10,620 nt of DNA from Methylococcales bacterium (GCA_023134955.1 JAGLUC010000421.1:1-10620), one strand, 5' to 3'; shown: positions 1 through 8,027, counted from the stretch's first letter. Notes: generated by a model from the letters alone, not told the origin. Numbers and translations are program-made.

Positions 1-34
1 AATACTTTTGGAACGATTAATACAACCTTCTAAT

Positions 35-63
35 TTGAACAGCCCATTAGAGAAGAGTATATG
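35..63 (+). promoter_or_regulatory. possible sigma-70 promoter for the sensor kinase
   Basis: TTGAAC (35-40) and TATATG (58-63) are separated by 17 bp, each matching four of six consensus bases. Transcription would start near 70, leaving a leader of about 85 nt before the ATG at 156. The leader is AT-rich with no clear ribosome binding site, and such pairs arise easily by chance in AT-rich DNA, so this is a weak call. Confidence 0.3.
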
Positions 64-155
64 TACAATAATTAAGATAAAAATTAAAACTTTATTGTTG
101 GAAGTCGCTATATAGAGTTATATCGATAAATACGCGACTATATTACATTTAAAAC

Positions 156-3056
156 ATGCAAAAAAAGAAGTTTAGGATCAAGTCAATTCTTGTCATTGTT
201 GTTTTAATTGCTTTTCTTTCCTCTTTCTTGTTAGTTGATTTCACTAATGCAGAAGCAGTAAAACCAGATAAAAAAAATATACTTGTTGTTGCTTCCAGTA
301 ATAATTTTCCACCTATAAACATTTTAGATGATAATCATGAATTGAATGGTTTTGGGCGGGATCTCTCCGAAGCAGTTTTAAAAGCAATTGATGCTGAACC
401 TGTTCGTAAGCATTCTTCTCAATGGTCTACTGTTATCGAGTGGCTGGCATCAGGGAAAGCAGACTTTATTCATGACACCGGTTATACCAAAGATCGTGAA
501 GCATACTTAGATTTTACTTTACCCATTATTGAAATGCCTGAAGTGATTTTCGTCAAATCAGAGCAAGTGAATATCAATAGTCTGGCATCGCTTAAAGGAA
601 AAACAGTTGCTTGCGTCGATAAACATATCACACACCTTTATCTTAAACAGTTTCCTGAAATACATTGTCATATTGTCAAAACACCTGTAGAAGGTTTATT
701 TACCCTAATTACTGGAAATGCTGATGCCTTTGTTTATCCTAAACAAATAATTGAATACCTGGCTCAGGAATTGAACCTTACCTATAAAATGAAAATAGTT
801 GGCGAGCCTTTGCGAGTACTGACATGGTCAATGACTGTAAAGAAAGGTAACCATGCATTGTTAAGCAGACTCAATAAAGGCATAAAAATCGTTAAAAGCA
901 GTGGTGAATATGAACGTATTTACAAAAAATGGTTTGGCTATCGCTTATTGTCAGGTTACTCAAATTTTGAAGTCAGTATTATTTTTACCACTGTAATTAT
1001 ATTTTCAATATTACTCAGTGCAATCACAGTTTTTATTTTTCTGAATAAAAAAATTCGCAGATCCAGGAATAAGCTTAGAAGTTTAAACAAGCATAATAAA
1101 TTGTTATTAGAGTCGGCTGGTAAAGGTATTTACGGAATAGACTCGAAGGGTTATTGCACCTTTGTAAATCAAGCAGCCACAAATTTATTCGGTTATAGTC
1201 AAGAAGAATTAATTAATAAATTTATCCATGAGGTGACTCATCATTGTTATGTTGATGGGACATTTTATTGTTCTGACGCATGCCCGGTGTGTAATTCTAT
1301 TAGAAACATTGATGCGATAACAATCAGTAATGAGGTTTTTTGGCGAAAAGATGGTACTAGCTTTCCAGTGGAATATACCGTCGCACCGATCTGGGAAGGT
1401 AAAAATCATCTTGGTTCTATTGTCATTTTCAGTGATATTACCGAGCGAAAACAGATGGAAGATCAACTGCGGGAGAGTGAAGAAAAATACCGCCTTGCAA
1501 TGGATGCTTCTCGGGATGGTTTGTGGGACTGGAATGTAACCACAGGAACCGTACAATACAATTCAAGCTGGCATGCTATTCTAGATGAAAAGGATATTCA
1601 AGATGATTATAATTCTTGGGAAAGTCGCATCTTTCCGGCGGATAAATCCCCGATATTAAATTCCTTGCGTTCTCATCTTAATGGTGAGAATTCATCATGG
1701 TTTGAAGAGTATCGTTTACTCAAGGCTGATGGTACTTATATTTGGGTGCTTGGGCGGGGGAAGGTGGTTGACAGAGACTCACAAGGACTACCATTGCGCA
1801 TGGTCGGAACCATGACTGATATCTCCAGGCAAAAACAAGCGGAGGAAGAGCTTGTTCACCATCGAGATCATTTGGAGGAGCTGGTTAAAGAGCAAATAAC
1901 CGATTTGACCACAGCGAAAAGAAATGAAGAGGTATCACGCCAAATGCTTCAATTAGTTCTGGATTCAATACCAGTACGCGTATTCTGGAAAGATAAGGAG
2001 CTAAATTATCTTGGATGTAATAAATTGTTTGCCGAGGATGCGGGTTACTTAGATTCTAAGGCCTTAATTGGCAAGACAGACCTTGAAATGGCTTGGAGGG
2101 ATCATGCAGAATTTTATCAAGTTGATGACCAATTGGTAATGGAAAGCAACAAAGAAAAAGTGGCCTATGAAGAGCAACAGCATACTTCAGATGGCAGTAT
2201 GAAGTGGTTGCAGACTAGTAAAATACCATTACATGACATTGATGGAAATGTTATTGGCGTACTAGGAACATACGAGGATATATCTGAGCGTAAGCAAGCA
2301 GAAGAACAGCTAAAAATTGCCAAAGATACTGCACTAAAAGCTAATCAGGCAAAATCTGAATTTCTGGCCAATATGTCGCATGAGCTACGAACCCCAATGC
2401 ATGGAATTTTAAGTTTTTCTAACTTAGGGATGAGTCGCTTGGAAACAGCGTCAAAAGATAAACTGGGTAAATATTTTCAGCGAATTAACGAAAGTGGTAG
2501 TCGCTTGCTTTTTTTGATTAATGATTTACTGGATTTATCCAAGTTAGAAGCCGGAAAAATGAATTTTAAGTTTGTGGAATCAGATATAGTAGAGGTCATC
2601 AGAAGTTGTGTGGAAGAACAGAAAGCAAGATTGGATGCCATGCATTTAAAGGTAACCATTGACTATGATACTGCAATGACAGCAGTATGCGATACGATAA
2701 GAATTGGACAAGTTATTACCAATTTACTTTCAAATGCAATTAAATTCTCACCAGAGAAAAGTGTAATTCAGATAAAAATCAAACCCAAGTCTTTGACATT
2801 ACCAGAAGATAAAATAGTGAAAGGATTAGAATTGAGTGTTGCAGATAACGGAACGGGTATCCCTGACAATGAACTGGAAAATATTTTTGATAAATTTATT
2901 CAAAGTTCAAAAACCAAAGCCAATACGGGTGGAACAGGCTTAGGTTTGTCGATTTGTCAGGAAATCATAAAAGGACATCAAGGTAAGTTATGGGCTGAAA
3001 ATATAGTTGGTGGTGGTTCAATATTCAATTTTATTATTCCCGTTGAAGGGAGGTAA
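156..3056 (+). CDS. membrane sensor histidine kinase with periplasmic solute-binding domain and three PAS domains
   Basis: This is a 966-residue sensor kinase. Residues 10-34 form a signal peptide or first membrane segment. Residues 40-262 resemble the bacterial type-3 solute-binding fold (amino-acid-binding proteins); R114 in TKDREAYLDF and D190 in GNADAF sit where this family contacts the ligand backbone. A second membrane helix spans about 272-297. Three PAS domains follow (about 313-432, 444-560, 596-714), the first two ending in DITERK/DISRQK-type linkers, with a coiled coil near 560-600. The kinase core has the H box SHELRTP (H742), N box around N856-N860, DNGTGIP (897-903) and GGTGLGLS (925-932). 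No receiver domain is present and no response regulator gene lies in the window, so its partner is unknown. By family logic a periplasmic ligand controls autophosphorylation of H742. No Shine-Dalgarno is visible at the ATG, but the signal peptide supports this start. The stop codon lies in the end of a repeat arm. Confidence 0.9.
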   Translation: MQKKKFRIKSILVIVVLIAFLSSFLLVDFTNAEAVKPDKKNILVVASSNNFPPINILDDNHELNGFGRDLSEAVLKAIDAEPVRKHSSQWSTVIEWLASGKADFIHDTGYTKDREAYLDFTLPIIEMPEVIFVKSEQVNINSLASLKGKTVACVDKHITHLYLKQFPEIHCHIVKTPVEGLFTLITGNADAFVYPKQIIEYLAQELNLTYKMKIVGEPLRVLTWSMTVKKGNHALLSRLNKGIKIVKSSGEYERIYKKWFGYRLLSGYSNFEVSIIFTTVIIFSILLSAITVFIFLNKKIRRSRNKLRSLNKHNKLLLESAGKGIYGIDSKGYCTFVNQAATNLFGYSQEELINKFIHEVTHHCYVDGTFYCSDACPVCNSIRNIDAITISNEVFWRKDGTSFPVEYTVAPIWEGKNHLGSIVIFSDITERKQMEDQLRESEEKYRLAMDASRDGLWDWNVTTGTVQYNSSWHAILDEKDIQDDYNSWESRIFPADKSPILNSLRSHLNGENSSWFEEYRLLKADGTYIWVLGRGKVVDRDSQGLPLRMVGTMTDISRQKQAEEELVHHRDHLEELVKEQITDLTTAKRNEEVSRQMLQLVLDSIPVRVFWKDKELNYLGCNKLFAEDAGYLDSKALIGKTDLEMAWRDHAEFYQVDDQLVMESNKEKVAYEEQQHTSDGSMKWLQTSKIPLHDIDGNVIGVLGTYEDISERKQAEEQLKIAKDTALKANQAKSEFLANMSHELRTPMHGILSFSNLGMSRLETASKDKLGKYFQRINESGSRLLFLINDLLDLSKLEAGKMNFKFVESDIVEVIRSCVEEQKARLDAMHLKVTIDYDTAMTAVCDTIRIGQVITNLLSNAIKFSPEKSVIQIKIKPKSLTLPEDKIVKGLELSVADNGTGIPDNELENIFDKFIQSSKTKANTGGTGLGLSICQEIIKGHQGKLWAENIVGGGSIFNFIIPVEGR

Positions 3057-3124
3057 CCCCAATGTCGTTAAGTTAAGGTGATAACATAGGATGTGCTGAC
3101 GATAGGAAGCGCATCAATCGGGAG
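3052..3124 (+). repeat. single arm of a palindromic MITE-like element
   Basis: Bases 3058-3120 match the reverse complement of 10550-10612 at 62 of 63 positions. The arm starts with GGTAACCCCAATG, as the other copy does, and ends soon after GCGCATCAATCG, the point where the full element folds back. Only one arm is present; the bases that follow are unrelated purine-rich sequence. The tip overlaps the last codons of the kinase gene, and TAA at 3054-3056 is its stop. The rest of the gap to glnS (3125-3216) holds no gene and no convincing terminator, only short dyads such as AGTGTAACACT near 3195. Confidence 0.85.
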
Positions 3125-3216
3125 AAAAAGAGAAAAAGTCGGAGTAAAATTAAATAGGGATTTAAATGCTACATTGTCCTCATGTTAGAAGGCAGTGTAA
3201 CACTTAAAAGGTATAT

Positions 3217-4878
3217 TTATTTAGACCAGGTATCCCGCAAGGTAACGGTTCTGTTGATGATCAGTTTTTCTGGGGTGCTATCAACCGTATCAATACAAAA
3301 ATAACCAGTGCGTTCAAACTGGAATTGAGTGCCTGGTTTTGCATTGACCAGACTGCTTTCTACTCTACAGTTTGTTAGCGTTTCAAGAGAGTTTGGATTG
3401 AGTGCATTTAGGAAATTTTCTTCTAAGTCAGGGTTAGCGACTTGAAATAGGCGGTCGTATAAACGCATTTCTGCTATTGGTGAATGTTGTTCTGATACCC
3501 AGTGGATAACGCCTTTTACTTTTCTGCCTTCCGGTTTTTTGCCCAGGGTATCTTGGTCATAAGTACAGCGTAATTCAATGATATTACCCGCATCATCTTT
3601 GATAATTTGCTGGCATTTAATCACGTAACTACTACGCAATCGAACCTCTCCTCCTTCAATTAGTCTTTTATATTTAGGGGGCGGTACTTCTGCAAAGTCA
3701 TCTTGTTCTATTAAGATAACTTTTGAAAAAGGTATTTCCCTTTGACCCAATTCTGGTTTTTGAGGGTGATTGCTGACTTCTAAAATCTCAGTTTTTTCCT
3801 CCGGATAGTTTTCTATCACCACACGTAATGGATTAATTACTGCCATTGCACGAGGTGCATTGTCATTTAAATCTTCTCTAATACAATTTTCCAGCACTCC
3901 CATTTCAATCCATGAGTCTTTTTTAGTGATGCCGATACGCTCACAAAAGTCTCTAATTGCTGTTGCGGTATAGCCAGCTCGACGCATACCTGCAAGGGTT
4001 GGCATTCTTGGATCGTCCCAGCCTGTGACATGATTTTCGTTAACCAATTGTGCGAGTTTACGCTTGCTGACGATGGTGTATTCAAGCTGTAATCTGGCAA
4101 ATTCTATTTGTTGGGGATGACTTGGTGTTTTTAATTTGTCTAAAACCCAGTCGTATAAAGGTCTGTGTGCTTCAAATTCCAGAGTACACAGCGAATGAGT
4201 AATGTTTTCTATTGCATCGGATAGACAATGGCTAAAGTCGTACATTGGGTATATACACCATTTGTCACCTGTGCGTTGGTGGTGCATACGTTTAATTCGA
4301 TAAATGGCAGGGTCTCGCATGTTGATATTGGGTGAAGCCATATCAATTTTTGCACGTAATATATATTGTCCATCTGCAAATTCGCCGTTTCGCATTGCTG
4401 CGAACAGTGCTAAATTTTCTTCTATTGAGCGGCTTCTATCTGGACTGTCTTTTCCGGGTTCAGTTAATGAGCCTCTATATTCTCTAATTTGTTCGGCATT
4501 TAGGCTATCCACATAGGCGTGGCCATCGTTGATTAATTGAACAGCATAATCATACAGTTGTTCAAAATAGTCGGAGGCATGGTGTTTATTTGCCCATTCA
4601 AAACCTAGCCATTTAATATCTTTTTCAATGGCTTCCATAAACTCGATACTTTCTTTTTCAGGATTAGTATCATCAAAACGTAAATTACACTTACCTTTAT
4701 ATTCTGCTGCCATACCGAAATTCAGGCAGATAGATTTTGCATGACCAATATGTAAATAACCATTAGGCTCTGGTGGGAAACGAGTAATGACTTTGCCGTT
4801 ATTTTTATTATCATTGATGTCTTTAGTGATAATGTGACGAATAAAGTTTGATGAAGTTGTGTTTTCTGCTGAGCTCAT
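3217..4878 (-). CDS. glnS: glutaminyl-tRNA synthetase
   Basis: This class I aminoacyl-tRNA synthetase attaches glutamine to tRNA-Gln in the cytoplasm. The product is 553 residues, close to the 554 of E. coli GlnRS. The nucleotide-binding motif is PPEPNGYLHIGHAKS, with HIGH at 43-46, and the second signature is VSKRK at 270-274, the GlnRS form of KMSKS. FDDTNPEKE (68-76) and YPMYDFSHC (210-218) are also GlnRS-like. The C-terminal part from about 340 fits the beta-barrel anticodon-binding domains, so the gene looks complete. The ATG at 4878 gives the expected N-terminus, although no Shine-Dalgarno precedes it. It is the last minus-strand gene, 169 bp downstream of the MOSC gene with a likely promoter in that gap, and converges on the kinase gene. 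A direct GlnRS means tRNA-Gln charging need not rely on the transamidation route. Confidence 0.97.
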   Translation of the reverse strand: MSSAENTTSSNFIRHIITKDINDNKNNGKVITRFPPEPNGYLHIGHAKSICLNFGMAAEYKGKCNLRFDDTNPEKESIEFMEAIEKDIKWLGFEWANKHHASDYFEQLYDYAVQLINDGHAYVDSLNAEQIREYRGSLTEPGKDSPDRSRSIEENLALFAAMRNGEFADGQYILRAKIDMASPNINMRDPAIYRIKRMHHQRTGDKWCIYPMYDFSHCLSDAIENITHSLCTLEFEAHRPLYDWVLDKLKTPSHPQQIEFARLQLEYTIVSKRKLAQLVNENHVTGWDDPRMPTLAGMRRAGYTATAIRDFCERIGITKKDSWIEMGVLENCIREDLNDNAPRAMAVINPLRVVIENYPEEKTEILEVSNHPQKPELGQREIPFSKVILIEQDDFAEVPPPKYKRLIEGGEVRLRSSYVIKCQQIIKDDAGNIIELRCTYDQDTLGKKPEGRKVKGVIHWVSEQHSPIAEMRLYDRLFQVANPDLEENFLNALNPNSLETLTNCRVESSLVNAKPGTQFQFERTGYFCIDTVDSTPEKLIINRTVTLRDTWSK

Positions 4879-4991
4879 TGATTTTGTTGGATAATGCGAA
4901 CAAGTAAATGTATTTTTATGAATTTCTTATCAGAAAATCAATCACAGTATTTGATATTAATCAGTGTGTTAATACATATAAGGAATCGGCT

Positions 4992-5020
4992 ATTTTAACT
5001 GTAATTAAGCCTTATCGCAA
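4992..5020 (-). promoter_or_regulatory. likely sigma-70 promoter of glnS
   Basis: Read on the minus strand, TTGCGA (5015-5020) and TAAAAT (4992-4997) are exactly 17 bp apart, with four and five of six consensus matches. Transcription would start near 4985 and give a leader of about 107 nt before the glnS ATG. It lies just beyond the MOSC stop codon, supporting separate transcription of glnS. A weaker alternative starts from TTGATT nearer the gene. Confidence 0.5.
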
Positions 5021-5047
5021 AGATAAAGAAGAGTGAAAATGCGAGAT

Positions 5048-5860
5048 TTATAGTGGTGGCTGATTCGATCCTGTACGATTAATTTGAACAGGGTTACCAA
5101 CAACTAATTCACCCGTATTATCGTGTAAGGCATTTTGTCCAAAATAGATATGATTATTCCATCTGCGAGCTTTATTAAGGGCAATTAAAGGCTCTTTATT
5201 GGTTTCAGCTGTATCGCAGTCTATTGAAGGGACAGAGCATCTTGAACAGGGTTTGGGTAATCTGAAAGTAATGTTGTTAATGGTTATTTTTCGCCAGCTA
5301 TCTTCTGCATAACTATCACAATTAGCAATGACCAGATTGGGGCGAAATCGTTGGATAGGAATTTGAATGTCTAACGATTGGTTGAGTGTGGCTAAAGAGG
5401 CTTGTGAGCAAATAAGAAAAGGAAAGCCATCTGAAAAATAAACTTTGTCTGTGCTTTTTGCAAAATCAGGATCTACAGGACGAATAATCTCATCAGGTTG
5501 ATAAACTATCTGGCATTCAATACCTAGAAAATCAGTTAACCATTGACTAGCCTGCTGACTGGTTGTTTTGGCGATGCATTGATCACTCCAGATAGAAGTT
5601 TCAATAGCAGTACCATTATCTGGATTTAGAGGGAGGGAAACACTACCCGTTGTGGAAGTGCTTAGAATGAGTTGATCATCCTTTATTTGGGTTTTTATCA
5701 GCGTCATTTTAGGGTGGCTACGCTGACTGAGGAATTTGTTGTTACTATCAATCAACATCCATTTTCTATCGTGCAATAAACCTTTATCGGTAACAGACCA
5801 GTTAGAAACACGAATACCGGCAAGGGATTTGACGGGGTAAATAAAAATATCGCTTAAAAT
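5048..5860 (-). CDS. MOSC domain protein, YcbX/mARC-like, with non-standard start
   Basis: The protein is YcbX-like: an N-terminal MOSC beta-barrel domain followed by a MOSC domain. Known relatives bind molybdenum cofactor and reduce N-hydroxylated compounds. Numbering from 5860 (270 residues), the N-terminus reads LSDIFIYPVKSL and continues to HDRKWMLID; later come DGFPFLI, QRFRPNLVI (about 170-178) and KPCSRC, whose cysteines (205, 208) include the expected cofactor ligand, then FGQN. The C-terminal 2Fe-2S ferredoxin domain of E. coli YcbX (369 residues) is absent, so electrons must come from a separate protein. The first ordinary start in frame is TTG at 5776, which would cut away conserved N-terminal sequence. 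The frame stays open to 5893 with no ATG, GTG or TTG. I place the start at ATT (5858-5860). Alternatively an ATG at 5863-5865 is out of frame by one base. The gene follows the PilZ gene by 43 bp. Family call is sure; start and intactness are not. Confidence 0.85.
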   Translation of the reverse strand: MLSDIFIYPVKSLAGIRVSNWSVTDKGLLHDRKWMLIDSNNKFLSQRSHPKMTLIKTQIKDDQLILSTSTTGSVSLPLNPDNGTAIETSIWSDQCIAKTTSQQASQWLTDFLGIECQIVYQPDEIIRPVDPDFAKSTDKVYFSDGFPFLICSQASLATLNQSLDIQIPIQRFRPNLVIANCDSYAEDSWRKITINNITFRLPKPCSRCSVPSIDCDTAETNKEPLIALNKARRWNNHIYFGQNALHDNTGELVVGNPVQINRTGSNQPPL

Positions 5861-5903
5861 AGCATTTGATAAGGCGTTGATAATATTACTCTGTTAGTGA
5901 ACG

Positions 5904-6308
5904 TCAGCTAAATGTTAAGTCTTGTTGTGAGTCAAGTAAATATTCGCCAAGTTCATTGTGAAGGTTTTCAAATTTAACACCATATTGCTTTTCATTACTG
6001 CTGGTCAGGTGTACGATTTTTGCTTTAATGCTAAAACTCTGGCTGTCATCAAAAAGCAAATGAAGGATGACTTTTTTATTAAGTGCTAATTTTCTGTTTG
6101 ATACGATTCGGCTGCCTTTACTACTAATATCAAGCAGTCTAACAGGTATATGATTTGTGAAATTAAACCAGCCTGGCATACTGAGTGAGGCAGAAATATC
6201 TGTTCTAATATATCTAACTGCAATACGCTGGTTATTAGACTCATTGTCTGCTAAAGGAATGATGAAGACTTCATCATCATAATTAATATCATGTTCCATA
6301 TTACTCAC
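5904..6308 (-). CDS. PilZ domain protein, probable cyclic-di-GMP receptor
   Basis: This 134-residue cytoplasmic protein consists mainly of one PilZ domain. Both halves of the cyclic-di-GMP binding signature are present: RIAVR (R28-x3-R32) and DISSKG (D60-x-S62-x-x-G65). VKFENL near 111-116 fits the end of the PilZ barrel. The binding residues are intact, so ligand binding is likely, but nothing shows what it regulates. Known single-domain PilZ proteins act on motility, polysaccharide synthesis or pili. The longest frame begins with GTG at 6306-6308; ATG at 6297-6299, three codons later, is an equally good start, and neither has a clear ribosome binding site. It lies 19 bp after the UPF0016 transporter gene on the same strand and probably shares its transcript. 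Confidence 0.88.
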   Translation of the reverse strand: MSNMEHDINYDDEVFIIPLADNESNNQRIAVRYIRTDISASLSMPGWFNFTNHIPVRLLDISSKGSRIVSNRKLALNKKVILHLLFDDSQSFSIKAKIVHLTSSNEKQYGVKFENLHNELGEYLLDSQQDLTFS

Positions 6309-6327
6309 TATATATTTGTTAGCTGAA

Positions 6328-6993
6328 TCACTTAGAAAAAATAATAGGTTGATAATTTAAATAAGCATTGTAAATAGCAATTGTAGCTAATATTAGAAAA
6401 AATCCCCCACTTATTTTATGTAGCACAGAAGCATGGCATTTTTGTAAAATCTTTTTTCCAGCGATAACACCTAGTAAAGTGGTTAAAATTAAGGCGCAAG
6501 TTGCACCTAGCCAGACAGCGATTGGAAGAGCTGCACTGCTTAAAGCAACCACGGCTAATTGAGTTTTATCAGCAAATTCAGCCAGTGTGATTAATAGAAA
6601 GGTAGTAAAAAATATATTATGTGAAGTTTTTTTGTTAATAATCTCTTCATCTTCCTGTTCTGTTGCTGAAAAAAAGAGTGAATGTAGTCCAAATAAAGTG
6701 AATAACAGGGCTACAGTCGCTGAAATAGCCCAATCAGGAAACCAGTGAGCAATAGTGGAGCCAAAAATAACCGCTAAACCATTTAAAAATATGAAGGCTG
6801 AAATAGCCCCTAAAATGACAGGAGTGGCTCTGTATCGTGTTGCCAGAGCCATGCAAACCAATTGACTTTTATCGCCTATTTCAGCAACAACAATCAGTAA
6901 AAAACTAGTAGTTGCCGTTGTCGAAAAGTCTATAGCGTTAATTGACGATAAAAAATCAAAGGTATTTTGTATATAAGATTGAAAAAAATTCAT
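6328..6993 (-). CDS. UPF0016/GDT1 (TMEM165) family cation transporter, probably manganese export
   Basis: The 221-residue inner-membrane protein has about six hydrophobic segments in two homologous halves. Each half carries the family signature E-x-G-D-K/R-S/T: EIGDKS at 38-43 and EFADKT at 139-144. In the second motif alanine replaces the usual glycine, while the acidic and Lys-Thr residues remain. An acidic cytoplasmic loop (TEQEDEEIINKK, 111-122) separates the halves, as is usual. Characterised bacterial relatives such as MneA of Vibrio cholerae export Mn2+, and eukaryotic members exchange Ca2+ or Mn2+ for protons; the manganese call is inferred from family. The gene starts 8 bp after the ZIP stop codon with only AAGA near the ATG, so translational coupling to the ZIP gene is likely. 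Metal import and export would then be made together. Confidence 0.9.
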   Translation of the reverse strand: MNFFQSYIQNTFDFLSSINAIDFSTTATTSFLLIVVAEIGDKSQLVCMALATRYRATPVILGAISAFIFLNGLAVIFGSTIAHWFPDWAISATVALLFTLFGLHSLFFSATEQEDEEIINKKTSHNIFFTTFLLITLAEFADKTQLAVVALSSAALPIAVWLGATCALILTTLLGVIAGKKILQKCHASVLHKISGGFFLILATIAIYNAYLNYQPIIFSK

Positions 6994-7001
6994 TCTTAAA
7001 A

Positions 7002-7931
7002 TTAAGAAAGTGCGTTATCTAAAACCATCATAAGGATAAACCCTAATATAAGTGAGAAAGTCGCATGACGAGAACGACCTTTGGAATGAGTTTCTGGGAT
7101 GATTCCTTCACTAATAACGAATAACATTGCACCAGCTGCAAACCCCATGGCAAGCGGCAAAAGTGAAGAAAATATTGTCACCATGGTAAGGCCTAGAAAG
7201 CCACCGATGGGTTCAACCAGACCTGTTAGCGTCGCAATGCCTACTGCTTTCCATTTATTGTAACCTAATCCAACCAGAGGCAGGGCAACGGCGAGTCCTT
7301 CTGGGATATTTTGTAAGGCGATGGCGATGGCCAGTACCAGACCATTTTTCATGTCACCAGATCCAAAACTAACTCCCACGCTTAAGCCTTCAGGAAAATT
7401 ATGAATGGTGATGGCAAAAATGAATAGCCAGATTTTTTGTAATGAATCTTTGTTAGCATCAGGTATTGAGTCCATGTGCAAATGCGGCAGACGTTTGTCA
7501 GCAATATGTAGAAAGATCATACCAATGATCATACCCAAAGAAACTACCCAAAGCCCTTTGTTAGGCCAAAGTTGATTACCAAAATCTATTCCTGGAACAA
7601 GTAGAGAAAAGGCTGTTGCGGCTAACATTACCCCTGCTGCAGCACCTAATAAGCTATTAAATACGTTATTTGATATGTCTTTAAAAAAAAGAGCGGGTAA
7701 TGCACCAAGACCTGTCGCTAATCCAGCGAGGATACTGGCAAGTAACCCAATGGCAAAAATTTTACCGAAAATCAGATAAAAAACAGCAAAAATTAATAAT
7801 TGGGAGATAAGAAAAATTCCAAAAAGTACCACCCAGCGCTGAATAGCCGGTAGGGACATTATTTTTTGGTAATTGGCAGTGGATTGAATGCGCGAAGACT
7901 GGGTATATAGAAACGCCTGGATATCTACCAT
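7002..7931 (-). CDS. ZIP family divalent metal transporter, GufA type
   Basis: The 309-residue inner-membrane protein belongs to the ZIP family (Zn2+, Fe2+ or Mn2+ uptake). The two metal-site helices are clear: HNFPEGLSVG (H177, N178, E181) and QNIPEGLAVA (Q207, N208, E211), with further polar residues at E240 (GLVEPIGG) and E275/H282 (SEGIIPETH). The usual eight ZIP helices begin near residue 58. Before them lie a cytoplasmic stretch of about 30 residues and an extra hydrophobic segment at 33-56, which some GufA-type members share. The loop HLHMDSIPD (about 150-158) is short, and its histidines could bind metal. The ATG at 7929-7931 has a weak AGG about 10 bases upstream and follows a perfect TATAAT box. 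It heads the ZIP-UPF0016-PilZ group. Metal specificity cannot be read from sequence. Confidence 0.92.
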   Translation of the reverse strand: MVDIQAFLYTQSSRIQSTANYQKIMSLPAIQRWVVLFGIFLISQLLIFAVFYLIFGKIFAIGLLASILAGLATGLGALPALFFKDISNNVFNSLLGAAAGVMLAATAFSLLVPGIDFGNQLWPNKGLWVVSLGMIIGMIFLHIADKRLPHLHMDSIPDANKDSLQKIWLFIFAITIHNFPEGLSVGVSFGSGDMKNGLVLAIAIALQNIPEGLAVALPLVGLGYNKWKAVGIATLTGLVEPIGGFLGLTMVTIFSSLLPLAMGFAAGAMLFVISEGIIPETHSKGRSRHATFSLILGFILMMVLDNALS

Positions 7932-7968
7932 TGAGTAACCTGTTTTTTTGCAAGAAAATGTTCTCTAC

Positions 7969-7998
7969 ATTATAACTAATCACTGGAAAAAAGTGTGG
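7969..7998 (-). promoter_or_regulatory. likely promoter of the ZIP operon
   Basis: On the minus strand there is a perfect TATAAT box (7969-7974). The region 15-18 bp upstream holds only weak -35 matches (CACACT or CACTTT), which suggests help from an activator or a weak promoter. Transcription would start near 7962, giving a leader of about 30 nt. A perfect dyad, AATGT-N5-ACATT (7957-7971), overlaps the box and start site and could be an operator. Confidence 0.5.
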
Positions 7999-8027
7999 GT
8001 ATCGTTAATGTTGTTTTAAGGGCGAGA

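Noticed and set aside
3164..3202. Imperfect stem (ACATTG.CC with GGCAGTGT) between the converging kinase and glnS genes, considered as a terminator.
   Set aside because: It has a bulge and a G-T pair and no T-run follows on either strand.
8007..8020. AATGTTGTTTTAAG, faintly like a second tandem copy of the repeat tip next to 8034-8050.
   Set aside because: It needs a gap plus mismatches over only 14-17 bases, within chance in this AT-rich DNA.
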